Source of the DNA: Asterias amurensis
Taxonomy: Eukaryota > Echinodermata > Asteroidea > Forcipulatida > Asteriidae
Direction of reading: 5' to 3'
NCBI RefSeq assembly: GCF_032118995.1
Contig: NC_092649.1
Span: 21,265,832 to 21,329,831, forward strand
Length of the DNA stretch: 64,000 nt
The position numbers and the translations under genes are program-made. This document shows positions 1-11,518 of this stretch, piece by piece. Position 1 is the first letter of the stretch; the number at the start of each line of letters is the position of its first letter. Under the pieces are notes generated by a model that worked only from the letters and a program-made list of their open reading frames with translations, was not told the origin of the DNA and made no database searches.

Positions 1-235
1 ATTGATTCTCTTCACCCAGGGGTATAAATGGGTACCTGCGAGGGTAGAGGTTGGTATTGTGTTTGAATAAGCCATCCGAGCGCCCGACAGCTCTGGTTTA
101 TATACTACCCAGGGAGTTGAGAAAGATTATAGGGATGTAACAAGTATGTTTAGGCCTAATGACCAGGGCACTAATGTAAAGCACATTGATTTAGTTTAGG
201 TAAAATGCACTATGTAAGAACGAGTTATTATTTTT
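1..235 (+). repeat. SINE 3' portion (family V)
   Basis: This is the 3' body of a SINE whose tRNA-like head lies off the window. It matches the tail of the copy at 63388-63705: both share a 'gagagctgagaaag'-type stretch, 'cagggcactaatgtaaagc' and a terminal 'aatgcactatgtaagaac'. It lies in the sortilin intron upstream of the first visible exon. Confidence 0.6.
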
Positions 236-242
236 ATTTTTA

Positions 243-505
243 TCAATATAAATCACAAGGGATATTGATATCTGAAACAAAAAGTCGCGTCCCCTTAAGG
301 TGATCCCCTAGCTGCCGCTTCCCAGGTTGTATCGTAGTTTGGGTGTGATCCCTGGCTACACGGCAGTTAACGGTTGTATGGCTTCTGACTGGCACCCCTG
401 AATAAAGATATTGACAAAATAGGGACAGCGTCAATAAAGGGCTAGCAAGCTCAGTTGGTAGAGCGTCATTGGTTCGAATCCCACTCTAGTCAATTCTTTG
501 TTCAA
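243..505 (+). repeat. tRNA-derived repeat fragment
   Basis: Contains a tRNA-like stretch at about 443-490 (A-box-like 'agctcagttggtagagc', B-box-like 'ggttcgaatcccactc'). It is preceded by a body shared with the segment at 38800-39020 on the other strand and with fragments at 43500-43590 and 50050-50130. The tRNA fold is incomplete, so this is a SINE piece and not a tRNA gene. Confidence 0.55.
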
Positions 506-551
506 CCCCAAAAATTATTATTATTAGTTACTGTTTATTTGTTGCTTACAG

Positions 552-3500
552 GAAACGTTGCTGATTCATTGGAGACCCATGCACCAGATGTATTTGTATC
601 CAACGATGGGGGTTATAATTGGACTAGAGCTTTAGTGGGACCCCATCATTACACAATAACCAATCATGGAGGCCTGCTACTCGCTATACCTGCTGAAAAG
701 GATTCGACAAACACTATCAAGTAAGAAAATGGTTATTGCAACATTAATTTGTCCAGTCACTTTTTACTAAACTGAAGATGGTTTATGTTTTTTTTTTAAA
801 CATTAAAGGTTCACAGAAAATACTTGAACATGTTGAACAAAGTAAAACAATATTTAAATAGGGTTATCTTTTTGAAAATTTGTTTAATTTTATATGGAAT
901 TCACAAACTATTATAACTTAATACGAAATGGAGCATGAGATCATGATAAGAAATTTTAACAAGTTTTTCCAACTTTTTTATGCTAAGGGCATTTATGAAT
1001 GGGAATAAAAGAGTGATGACTCGGTCTTGAACGTTCTATTAAAACCTTGCAGAGTCTTGGCCATATGCGATAAAAGATCTCTCTCACACAGCGACAACCC
1101 TGCAAGGTTTTAAATGAGCAGCACCACTATATAGGATTTGAGGCATTTCATGGTGAGGTCATCGTCAGTCTCCTGATGATGACTAGAGCAAGCTAGTCGA
1201 AACGTTGAGACCAATTTAAGAACTGACTCCACGGTGGTACAGTTAATTACGATCCATAAGCTAAAGTACTTGTAGTAGTCCCAGCCTATTTTCTTTTTTA
1301 CAATCCGCCCGGGTAATAGTTAAAAGCAGGACAGTTCTTTTCAGAACTGAGAAGGCTCCCGAACACCCGAACAATCTACTCCGCAGTAGTAGAATAAAGA
1401 AAGGCTGTTCTCTTAAGAACAACTTTACCTGGCAAGTAGATACGCACATGGTGTTACCACAAACCAACTACATGTATATAACCTCACCACTCTTATTCCC
1501 TTATTCAAAGCTTCAAACATCACTTATGTTATTTGTTATCTTGTAGGTTTTCTTATGATGAGGGTCATTGTTGGAATGAATATGAGTTTTATTCTGAACC
1601 ATTGACCATCACTGGACTACTACCTGAACCAAGCGCCAAGTCACTTAACATCAGCATCTGGGGATTCGGACCTCAAGATCGTAAATGGAGAGTAATCACT
1701 GTGGATTTTAGTGCTATATTAACAACAGAATGTAAGTATTGACCCAATTCACCTGACGTCATCATCAGAAAAATCTTGAATGCGCCATACTGGTGGGCAA
1801 TTTCACTGTGCGTTTTTATATATAACACTATGCTGTGCGTTATGGAGTGAAGTGCGCATTTTAGGCGACGCGGCTATAATACACGTAAACCTAACTGCCC
1901 ACCGACATGGTGAGCGTCGCATTAGTCACTGCGTGTGACGCGCATGCAAGGGGTCAATAGAATAACTCACACCAAATGCCCACTGTCAGTCAGAAATATA
2001 GCCTACTGGTAACTTATTTATCCTCAAAAATTGGAATTCTAGTGAATGTATTCCTGATACAATTTTCTAGAGATAGAATACATGCCAAGCAAAGCACATA
2101 GTTCCATATTTTCGTATTGCGTACTGCTTTATCTAGAAAAATTCTGCACATGTTAAAGCATTGTACACTACCCATTTATTATTTTACTACCCCCCCCCCT
2201 TTCATCTCGTATTGGTGTTTCTGCTTATTTTTTGACAATTAAGGGCTTTAGTTTTAATGTAGTATGTTTTATACGGTAGTTCTTGTATATACCATTTGTG
2301 TATTGCTTTTTACTTGCCATCTTTTGTTTTAGTTTTTACTGCAATTTTAGGGAGTGTTATGTATAGTGTAAAAAATGTTTTCCTTTTTTTATGAGCTAAG
2401 TCTGGGAGGGCACATCTTTTTTGATGACAGTTTTTTTTTACTTTTGCCCTTCCCTGGACAGCCTGTGCTTGTTTTATTGTTTTTCCGAAGAATTAAAATA
2501 AAATAAATAAATACAATGCAGAAAGGACATGGATTTCTGACCTAAACAAAGTTTTGCTCCTGTAATAGTTATTTAACATTCATAAATACCCCAGACAGTT
2601 TCGCTATTCCTATTGGTGGAGAGCGCGTCACGTGGGGGTGTTTAAACGGTTGATAATGACAGTTTAAGTACTCATCCCTACTCTTTTATTCTTTTATTAT
2701 GTACCCCGCAAACTGTGATATCTAGACACAAGATCAGATATTAACAAGCTATGGTTAAAGGCAGTGGACACTATTGGTAATTACTCAAAATAATTTTTTT
2801 CATAAAAACTTTCTTGGTTAAGAGTATTGGGTAGAGATTGATAGTATAAAACATTGTGAGAAACAGCTCCCCTCTGAAGTGACGTAGTTTTCGAGAAAGA
2901 AGTTGTTTTCCACAAATTTGATTTTGAGACCTCAGATTTAGAATTTGAGGTCTCGAAATCAAGCATCTGAAAGCACACAACTTCGTTTCACAAGGTTGTT
3001 TTTTCTTTCATTATTATCTCGCAACTTCGACGACCGATAGAGCTAAAATTTTCACAGGTTTGTTATTTTATGCATTTGTTGAGATACACCAACTGTGAAG
3101 ACTGGTCGTTGACAATTACCAATAGTGTCCAGTGTCTTTAAGTCATCAGTAGAGATCATAAACAGCTCAGTACCAAACTACTTAAAAGTATTACATGGAA
3201 TCTATATTCTGCTTATTTGTGTGTCTTTCTGCAACTAAAGAATAATGCACTGTTACCAAAGTTTTTTGATTTCCTCACAATCCTTATCTGTTTGCAGGTA
3301 AAGCAGCAAACTTCATAGAATGGGTTCCCCATGAGTCCAATAACCAGAAAGGCTGCCTTCTTGGATTGAAAGAAACCTTTGAGAGAGTGAAGCCAGATTC
3401 AAGATGTCGTCTGAGCTATTCTCATCAAAACACACCCAAGCGATCTGAGCCGTGTCTCTGCAATAAAGATGACTATGAATGGTAACTAGCATTCATTCAT

Positions 3501-6500
3501 TCATTCATTCATTCATTCATTCAACAGAAAAATGTTATACAAAAAACAAACGGCAGCCTAGGCGAACTAAATCACTATATATATAAATGAGTATTCCCCA
3601 TATTAAAAGAGAAAAACATTTTACAAAAAGAGTAAACATTTATTTGCCTGCTAATATTAGCACAGCAATTTTTATGGCAACCAGTCATTTAGAAGTTGAC
3701 ACTCAGCTGGCAGTTGTGCTACATTCATAAATACCTCAGACAGTTTCACTATTTCTATTGGTGGAGAGCGCGTCACGTGGGTGTGTATAAACCTTTGTTT
3801 ATGACCAATAAAAAGAGTTGAAACATGGGCGTGACACGCGAGCTTCATTCCTATTGGTCGAGAGCAACGGCCGGGACAGTTGTGCCACATCATGTGATAC
3901 GCGCGACGCGCACAGCATTCCCTTATAAGGAGTTGTTTACCCGAGGGTGGCGGAAGGCTTTACCATTTCATAGCTGGAGGGGTGTTGTGTTGAAAGAAAT
4001 CATTGAACAATTAAAATTTTTGCATTTATTTTACTTTTTGGGATTAAACCACTAGTTGAAAACCTCTTCACCACACATTGGTTCCCTTATTAATGTATAG
4101 AACCACGGCACAACGTGCAGGCGCACACACGCATATCTCCTGTTCACATGTTTGGGGGTCAAAATGTGCACCAAAGGATAGTCCACATGTTTACGCACCA
4201 CTGCGCGTGTAAACACATGTAACATCCTTTTGTGCATGTTTTGAACCCCAAAGAAACACGCGCGTGCAAATGCGATGTGCATTGTGCAATGGGTCTACAT
4301 ATATCCAGTACCAGAACACATAATTGACACTAATTACTTGTATGTATATGTAGTGACTTTGGGTTCAGTCGTGACATTGCCAGTGATGAATGTGAAGTCA
4401 GCCCTGGTATTGATCCATCAAACCTTGATATCTGCATTAATGGAGTGGAGGAGCAAATCACTACATGGGGGTAAGATAGTTTGCTTGTAACACCTTAGAT
4501 TAATGTGAACCAGAGCTGGTTATTAATAATATAATAATATCTAAGTCTTATATAGTGCTTGTATGTATCTACCAAACAAGGTACTTAAGGCGCTGAGTAT
4601 ATACAAACTTTCAGAAAGATAGGTTATTGCAGTGATGAATTCTGAGACCCAATTATTTAGCACCTTATAAGGATTTACAAGGTGCTACGGCGCATACAGC
4701 AGCCACAGCTGCAACACAGGGGCAAACCCCTGCTCTTTTCGATAAGTGCACTGGGTTCTTTTACATGCGTCACACAACACATGGAACCAATGGCATCCGA
4801 AGGACGAAGCATTGGTTAAGTGTCTTGCTTAAGGACATAAGTGTCACGGCTGGGGATTTAAACCCACACTATGCTGATCAGAAACACCAGAGTTTGAATT
4901 CGGTGCTCTTAACCGCTCGGCCACGACACTTTCACATATGTTGAGATACAGCAAGTGAGAAGACTGGTCTTTGACAATTAACAATAGTGTCCAGTGTCTC
5001 TAATGCAGTACAATTAATAATACAATAATAAAAATAATTTTTTTTTTTTTATATAGCGCTTTTCACACCGAAGGGCGTCTAAAGTATTTAACTACACTAG
5101 AATTTCAATACAAGTTATTTGCAATTTTTTGGTTTCTATTTGTGGTAGGTATCGTAAGATTCCTGGCGATGTGTGTGTCTACGGCTTTGAGCCAGAGAGG
5201 AGCTTTAATAAACTTCAAGAGAAATGTAAAAACGTTAGTTCAGCTAACCAGGTAAGATAACTAAGGGATAGTTTAGTGGTTTCCTAAGAACATGAAGAAT
5301 GAGACAAATGCTAGAAAGTTGGGTTAAGGAGAATGGACGAGAAAGTGCAGATTCGTGAATGAATGTATGAGCCGAAGACGAGTGCATTGTAGTCATGAAT
5401 CTACAACTTAGAGTCTATTCTCTGACTTAAACTATTTCCCCCATTGGTTATGTAACACAGTTTCAATGAATTGGATTTCTCAATAGTTACAACACTAGCG
5501 TACGTTGTTAGCTCAGCTAACGATAAATGGTTTCACTAAAGTAATTTTTTCTCAAATAAAAAACAATTTGTAAATTGAAAGATAACATATTTTCAGCTGT
5601 GTTTTGGTTGCACTTCATGCTATCTTTTAATTTGAAAAGACAGTCACTTTCAAGTTGAACTATTTACTAAAGTTTGTCATGAATCTACACTCAACTGTTG
5701 ATTCGTAACAAAGTGTAGATTCGTGAAAATAATCTAAACTTTCACCAATAGAGTGGCGTCACAGAAATAGTTTAACAAGATGAAAACAGTTTAATGCCAA
5801 ATCTCACGAACATTTATATTAAATGGATGTTGAACTGATAAAATATCTGATAATTAATCCATTTTTCTACCAATCAGGAGGGTGCACCTAAGACAGCAGC
5901 CATTGTGATGATTCTACTGGTTATTGTTATGTTCTCTGGAGGTCTGCTCTTTCTTCTACACAGACATAATAAGCTGCCCTGCCATAAACAAAAGTAAGTT
6001 TCACAGTTGATCACAAACATTTCACTTCTTGACATTCTGCGGTATCACCTCGTCTTGTTTATAATAATAATAATAATATTGAATAATAACATCTTATATA
6101 GCACCAAACAAGGTACCCAAGGCGCTTAAATATAGGTTATTGCAGTGATGAATTATGAGACCCAATTATTTAGCACCTTATAAGGGTTAACAAAGTGCAA
6201 TTTTGATTTACTATTTTTACTTCCCCCGTTAATAAAAAAAACAAAAAAACATTTGTATTAAATGTGTACAGGTACAGTTGTGTTAATTTCGCCTCTGGCC
6301 ATGAATACATTTTTTAATTGTGAATGAACTGTTTCAATTCAAATCGAAAACATTGAATTAAATTTATTTACTTCCACAGCTTGGAGTCGTATCGCTACTC
6401 TCAGCTTAGTCAAGGAGATGCCCTGGACAAGATTATTGATTTAGAAACTCAACCTACATTCCATGACTCATCAGATGAGGTACAAACAAACTCATATTAA

Positions 6501-7533
6501 CTTCATTGCATACATACATACATACATATAGGGCATTTTTATAGCGCCACTACGTCAAGAACGCAGCGCATTAGATAGGATATAGAGAATGTTTGATACA
6601 CTTCTTAAATGTTTGAAGAGAGTCAGATTTCCTAATTGAGGTGGAGAGTGCATTCCAGGTGTGTAGAGCAAAATGTGAGAATGTGCGACTTGAGGCTGAC
6701 ATAAGAAACTTGATTGAGTTAGGTTTCATGAGGCGAGTAGTGTCGGATGCTGAGCGTAGACTTGAGCGGCCAGGCAATCTAATGCAACATAGAACTTAGA
6801 AGCCGTCACTGTGTTACCTGGTCCATGGTCAAACCTTGTGGTCTCTGTAACAGTTGACTATCAAGGTCGCTGGGACTGGCTAAATTAACTCTGAAAACAG
6901 GCAGCTGTTACAAGAGGACACAGCTTGAAGGATGCATTGCGTACATTTTGAGCTGCAGGCACAAAAGGAAGATCTTAAACAGCTACCTGAGCGGAATGTT
7001 TTAACCGGAAATGGTATTTTAACTTGTTTATAATGCACTTGTTAACCATTTTAATGTGATTTTGATATGTGTACACTTCTGAATTTTTCGTAATTATCGA
7101 TTAAAAAATCAGGCCCCAACATAAAGGTTTTGAAAAACTAAAAACACTTCTGCCGTTGACGACGCGAGTCAAAGGACAATGCTGCTGACGTCATCTCTGG
7201 GAGTTTGCTTTGCTACACCTCCACGCTGCAACAAAGCGGCTTTGCAAATTGGAGCTTCCAACTATGACGTTTTAGAGTGATTACTAACCGGGCTTTTTGC
7301 AAATCTCTCAGAAAAGCGCTGGATAAGGGCATTCGAAATTATTTTTGTTTTACACAATTGAAACCTATTTATAATCGAGTGACTTGATTTCCTTATTCAT
7401 TAAAACCAGATTCAGCAACGTTCACGACTTGACATGTTCGTTTAAGCAGGTCTTTAAATTTCGCACTAAAAAATAACGAAGTATGCAATAACATCCATTT
7501 TGCTTGATTTCTCAACAGGAAATGCTCGAGTAG
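552..7533 (+). CDS. SORT1: Sortilin (VPS10-domain sorting receptor), 3' half
   Basis: Eight coding exons: 552-720, 1547-1731, 3298-3481, 4354-4470, 5149-5251, 5878-5993, 6380-6479 and 7519-7533. All have GT-AG borders and compatible phases, giving the last 328 aa; earlier exons lie upstream of the window. The start matches the end of the VPS10 beta-propeller (DVFVSNDGGYNW, GPHHYT, NISIWGFG). The cysteine-rich 10CC module follows (GCLLGLKETF, PCLCNKDDYE, CDFGFSR, GYRKIPGD). Exon 5878-5993 encodes a transmembrane helix (AAIVMILLVIVMFSGGLLFL). The short cytoplasmic tail carries a YSQL tyrosine signal and ends in DSSDEEMLE, equivalent to the vertebrate acidic-dileucine tail (DDSDEDLLE). The family carries ligands between Golgi and endosomes through AP-1, GGA and retromer. 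The last exon supplies only five codons including the stop. Sortilin is favoured over SorLA or SorCS because no other extracellular domains separate 10CC from the membrane. Confidence 0.93.
1040..1115. repeat. Short foldback repeat
   Basis: 'ttaaaaccttgcagag' near 1050 is repeated inverted as 'cctgcaaggttttaaa' near 1098, giving a hairpin of about 70 bp in a sortilin intron. It abuts family E and may be a separate small MITE. Confidence 0.4.
1135..1495. repeat. TIR repeat, family E
   Basis: Ends are inverted (ATGGTGAGGT near 1150, ACCTCACCA near 1487). The interior holds the shared blocks 'ctgatgatgactag', 'gtcgaaacgttgagacc', 'agaactgagaag' and 'acacatggtgttacc'. Related copies lie at 15896-16070, 23140-23535 and 25999-26610. 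No coding capacity. Confidence 0.6.
2330..2515 (+). repeat. LINE 3'-end remnant with AAATA tail
   Basis: A non-coding 3' UTR-like stretch ('gggagggcac', 'gcccttccctggacagcc') ends in a run of aaaataaataaata. This is the layout expected of a 5'-truncated non-LTR retrotransposon. No reverse transcriptase is left here. A similar tail structure is seen at 55630-55880. Confidence 0.45.
2588..2670. repeat. Dispersed repeat fragment (CACGTG-bearing)
   Basis: 'cattcataaatacc' followed by 'attggtggagagcgcgtcac' recurs at 3722-3785 in the same order with a few differences. The two are partial copies of one unclassified repeat in sortilin introns. Confidence 0.45.
2755..3141. mobile_element. TTAA MITE family A, copy 1
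   Basis: Flanked by TTAA. Termini read AGGCAGTGGACACTATTGG and, inverted, CAATAGTGTCCAGTGTCTTT. Interior hallmarks are 'gagaaacagctcccctctg', 'gacctcagatttagaatttg', 'catctgaaagcacacaac' and 'gttgagatacacc'. About 387 bp, no coding. The class with TTAA target duplication is Kolobok or piggyBac. Confidence 0.85.
3488..3523. repeat. (ATTC)n microsatellite
   Basis: About eight to nine tandem 'attc' units directly after the splice donor that follows the sortilin exon ending at 3481. Confidence 0.9.
3715..3960. repeat. Dispersed repeat, GC-richer intronic block
   Basis: Starts with the 'cattcataaatacc ... gagcgcgtcacgtggg' unit also found at 2588 and continues with CpG-rich sequence ('gggcgtgacacgcgagc', 'cgcgcgacgcgcac'). 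No exon signal. Possibly one older MITE or a partly duplicated promoter-like segment. Confidence 0.35.
4525..5003 (-). repeat. tRNA-derived SINE (family S) plus a family A end
   Basis: 4525-4931 is a SINE on the minus strand. Its tRNA-like head is at the right ('ggccgagcggttaagagc' in reverse complement) and its body includes a 'gggacgtaaagcc'-type block. Abutting it at about 4931-5003 is the last 70 bp of a family A MITE ('gttgagatacagcaagtgag ... caatagtgtccagtgtct'). Confidence 0.7.
6063..6200 (-). repeat. SINE family S fragment (3' end)
   Basis: 'cttatatagcaccaaacaagg', 'ggcgctt' and 'agcaccttataagg' match the 3' part of the copy at 4525-4931 in the same orientation. The tRNA-like head is absent. 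Confidence 0.6.
6520..6785 (-). mobile_element. CR1-like LINE, 3' remnant
   Basis: On the minus strand, 6777 to 6571 encodes the C-terminal tail typical of CR1/L2-type reverse transcriptase proteins (FALHTWNALSTSIRKS, LQTFKKCIKHSLYPI, stop). It is followed by a short 3' UTR and a (TATG)n-type tail. The element is 5'-truncated and non-autonomous. It lies in the last sortilin intron. Confidence 0.7.
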
Positions 7534-8933
7534 CTGGTTTTATATTGAGTAGTCGTTCTGCTCTGCAAGATGAGATGAGTGGATGAGTGCCTTCCAATGC
7601 TCACTGCACTAGGTAAAACTCAAGACTCGTTAAAATAAGGTATCTGTCAAGGCCCAGTGTGAAACTCAAACGTATTGTTAATATCTGGTGTTCATCAATA
7701 CACAAAACACACAGAGGAACTCAGGGTGTTATCAACACAACATGTAGTACTCATTGAGCAACTTCAAGATATCTATCGCTACTCAAGACTCATAACACGG
7801 CTACCCACCACTTACAATAGACTCATGATCATCATCGTGAGTTTGGACTTATTTATCAATGTTGAAGCTAAAATGGTCAGTTCTGGTTAAATTAAATGCA
7901 AAACAAAGTAACATTGTTGCATTACTATTGGCCGTAAATTTATGATGTTATTTTTTTTTTTTTTTTTAACAAGTAAACAATTTGTGCCTTTTCTCTTTAA
8001 AATATGCTAAAGAAACTTGGTTGCCTATTTTTGAAAGTAAATATCAAGCTAGTTGCCTAAAGGTTGAGGCCGATTCAGTAGGTTAGTGGATTACCACATT
8101 ACCCCATGGATAACCTGTACTTATTCACTGAATCTAATGATTATATTTTTGTGCAATTCTGTTGGTGTGTGAGGGGTGTTATAATATCAAATAACGGAAG
8201 AGTTTGCACACAAAATGAACGTGCCTTTTCTAATGTATGTATGGTGCAATGATTGGTCTAACAGAAACTTAGAGGTACATCAAGGTATAAACCTACAGGG
8301 GAAAATAACTGGGTAAATTTTTTACTAATTTTGTGTCGAACAAAGCAAACTGACTGTTCCCAAATTTATTACCAGCTATAGACATAAAATTATAGAAATG
8401 TATTTGGGTTTTGAAATGGCCGGCTGTCACAATTCAAGACTCAGCGGGGATGAAAACTATTGTTAATATCTGTACTTATTGGTTGAGTGGGAGCGCTGTG
8501 TTCTTGGCCAAAGTTCACTGTTCTCGCGCCCAAACTATGAGAACATGACCTGAGAACAAAACACTCTGAACAAGTGTAGGGCATACTCACTTCAGTGAAG
8601 ATGTTCACTTTACCAATTCCAATTTATGGATGAAAAATGGAGAACAATGTCACAAATTGTTCAGTGATGTTTCAACACTGGACTAGTGGCTTCATCAGAC
8701 TGGCAACTCATCACAGCTGGTTTTCTTGTATAGTTATCAGAGACAACTATAGAGAGGGCGTTCATCACAAATCATTTTAATAAATGCATGATAACCGAAT
8801 GTGAAACTCACTTATTGCACTTGTATTATATTTTTGTTCAAATATTATAGGCCCTAGGCCTACTAGATTAATAGTGGAGTAGTCGGCCATTTTGAAAGGG
8901 GGAGTGCGTTACTTGCTTTTATTAAAAAAAAAA

Positions 8934-9172
8934 GTTATTAATGGCCTGACGTTTTGATCCCAGCAGAGTCTTTTCTCAAAGCAGAGTCTTTCAGAAAAAA
9001 GCAAAGCCCTCACTTTGTTTTGAGTGCTTTCTGACTCTCCCTCTCTCCATTCATGTGTTTCCACTTCGCTGCTTTTGTTACTTTAGTTACCTGTTCATGT
9101 TTGTTGCGTTATCGTTTAGCGTTTGAGAAAAAGACTCTGCAAGGGTTGAAGCATCAGGCCATTAATAAATTT
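8934..9172. mobile_element. Foldback MITE
   Basis: Inverted ends: 'ttaatggcctgacgttttga' with 'agcagagtcttttctcaaa' on the left, and 'tttgagaaaaagactctgc' with 'catcaggccattaata' on the right. About 240 bp with a non-coding interior. A diverged end of the same type is seen near 46885-46935. Confidence 0.75.
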
Positions 9173-9183
9173 TTTTTTTGCAT

Positions 9184-9560
9184 TTAAAGCCATTATACAC
9201 ATTCGGTAAACAGTATTGTCCAAGTCCCACACTTTGTGTTTAAAAAACTTATATATAAAATAACAAACCTGTGAAAATTTAGGCTCAATCGGTCATCGGA
9301 GTCGGGAGAAAATAATGGGAAAACCCACTCTTGTTTCCGCACGTTTCGCCGTGCCATGACATGTGTTTTAAACAAAACCGTAGGTCTCGCTATCGAGAAT
9401 TGATATTGTTTTAATGTTTTCTCAAAAAGTAAAGCATTTCATGACATAATATTTCAAGAGAAGTCTTTCACCATTACCTTCTGTAAACCCTGTAAATGAT
9501 TTGTAAATCTGTGAACTTTTTTTTTCTTTTCTCTGTACCAAAAGTGTATAATGGCTTTGA
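9184..9560. mobile_element. TTAA MITE family C, copy 1
   Basis: Left end TTAAAGCCATTATACAC, right end 'gtgtataatggctttgaa'. Interior blocks are 'ggctcaatcggtcatcggag', 'cgggagaaaataatggg', 'cgtttcgccgtgccatgac' and 'agagaagtctttcacc'. Matches the copies at 35069-35442 and 40118-40432. Confidence 0.8.
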
Positions 9561-10434
9561 ACCATAAATCCTTTTGGTTGACAAGTAAGGAGTTTGCTAC
9601 AGCTTATTATATTTTCTCACTTGTTTATACCAACACAGTTCATCAATACTGTGCACCTTCTTTTGTTCCATGTACATAAAGATTAATGGGCTACACATGA
9701 GCTGATGATTGGATATGGCTCTATGTTTGTCAACTTCAATAATTTTGGGTTTGGGGTTAGGAGTTTAAAGTGATAAAATCACTAGCGTTTTTGACCATGT
9801 GAGAGCGTGGTGCATTTTACATGCTACAAAAAAAATGCTAACTGTTAATGCATTGGTGTTTACTGTTATCAACTTGGCCATTGATACAGTACATGAAAAC
9901 AACATAGACTGTCAAAATAAATTAAGATGTTGTGATGCAAGGAATTTCGCTGTGGAAAGCACCCTTCTTAGTCAATAATACGTTCATTTGATTTTGTAAT
10001 TATTCAGTTTTGTTTTGATTTAATGAGGGCATTTTTCAACTTTTTGAAGTAAATAGTTTGTACATAATGAACTGAAACAGCAATCCTTGTAAAGGTCTGA
10101 AGGTGGAATCGGCTCTAACTTAATACAATTTTTTTCTTCTCTTTTGTAAACAATTTAGGAAGATGCTTAATATATCAATTATCCTTCAATTCATTTGTTT
10201 TTTAAGCTTGTGTTGAAATACAGGTCTTCAATTGAAATGCATGAATGTTTGGTATTGGTTGTAGCTCACTGCATGTTTTTCATAATTTATGTACGCTAAC
10301 TTTACAGTTTTATTTTAATTGTCTGAGACAGTTAAGTTTGTTGGTGGGATCAGTCGCTTCCATTTTGTTTTGATTGACATGATTGAGGCTTTGCATGGTG
10401 TGGATACATACAACATAGGAAGAAACTATTTCTC

Positions 10435-10540
10435 CTGAAAACGAGCAGAGTATACTGTTTGAAACGCCGTGACCACACCGGCTCTTTTCAGAGCCAACAC
10501 TTCCTCAAAAGAGGTTTACGCATGGTTGGGCCCGCAAGTT
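10435..10540. repeat. Repeat family H (GAAACG hairpin type)
   Basis: 'gagcagagtatactgtttg', 'ggctcttttcagagcc' and 'gttgggcccgcaagttcac' recur in the same order at 33385-33530. The motif style ('ctcctga ... hairpin ... gaaacg') resembles family E. Confidence 0.5.
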
Positions 10541-10720
10541 CACTATTTATTTAAAGTTTCTTCCATTTTGGTGTGGGGACAATTAACATTTGCATACTAA
10601 TTTAAATTCATTTAGAAAAATTCATAAATAAGGTAATGTTTTTGAATAGCCGTGTCGGTGAAGGGCAAATATTTAGTAATAATTGAGCAGAACGCAATAT
10701 TTGCATTGATCCTGTAACTA

Positions 10721-10925
10721 ACTATTTGTTTGTTTGTTTGTTTGTTTGTTTGTTTGTTTGTTTGTTTGTTTGTTTGTTTGTTTGTTTGTTTGTTTGTTTG
10801 TTTGTTTGAATGATCTTCCCATCAAGGGAACTCCCACAAAGGGATACATGTATAAACACCAAGCTGGCAACATCCAATCTCTCACACACACAAATTTGTT
10901 TAACGTTACTCCAACAAAATGCTCT
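10721..10925 (-). repeat. SINE family T fragment with a long (TTTG)n tail
   Basis: About 21 uninterrupted 'tttg' units at roughly 10725-10808 are joined to 'gatcttcccatcaaggg', 'aactcccaca' and 'ctctcacac'. The same junction is seen at 20625-20760 and, inverted, at 46060-46175. The microsatellite is therefore the expanded tail of a SINE on the minus strand. Confidence 0.7.
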
Positions 10926-11073
10926 AAAAAGTATTGAGTTTGTTTAGTTTTTATCTGCTTCAGAAAGTGTCAACTACAGTATGTGTGTATGTAAAAAGAA
11001 AAAAGTGGAGATATGTATTTATCTAGCAGCAAATGTGCATTTAAGTTTATTTCCTGAGACTTTCATGGGACAT

Positions 11074-11459
11074 TTAAGACACTGGACACTATTGGTTATT
11101 GTCAAAGACTAGTCTTCTCACTTGCTGTATCTCAACATATGCATAAAATAACAAACCTGTGAAAATTTCGAGATCGATTGGTCACGAAGTTACGAGATAA
11201 CTTTAAAAGAAAAAAACACCCTTGTCACACGAAGTTGTGTGCTTTCAGATGCTTAATTTCGAGACCTCAAATTCTAAACTTGAGGTCTCAAAATCAAATT
11301 CGTGGCAAATTACTTCTTTCTCAAAAACTACTCCACTTCAGAGGGAGCCGTTTCTCACAATGTTTTATACTACCAACCTCTCCCCATTACTTGTTACCAA
11401 GTAAGGTTTTATGCTGATAAGTATTTTGAATAATTACCAAAGGTGTCCACTGCCTTTAA
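11074..11459. mobile_element. TTAA MITE family A, copy 3
   Basis: TTAA at both ends (11074-11077 and 11456-11459), with termini 'agacactggacactattgg' and 'aaaggtgtccactgccttt'. The interior is in the reverse orientation to copy 1. Near full length, about 386 bp. Confidence 0.85.
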
Positions 11460-11518
11460 GCCATAGGTCCAATGTACTAGGAAAGGAACCCAGGACACTG
11501 GGTGTGGATGAGTAGGAG

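Noticed and set aside
3488-3523. ATTC repeat as a CRISPR-like array
   Set aside because: It is a simple four-base microsatellite without spacers.
10734-10937. Frame beginning with repeated FVCL
   Set aside because: Translation of the TTTG microsatellite and SINE sequence.
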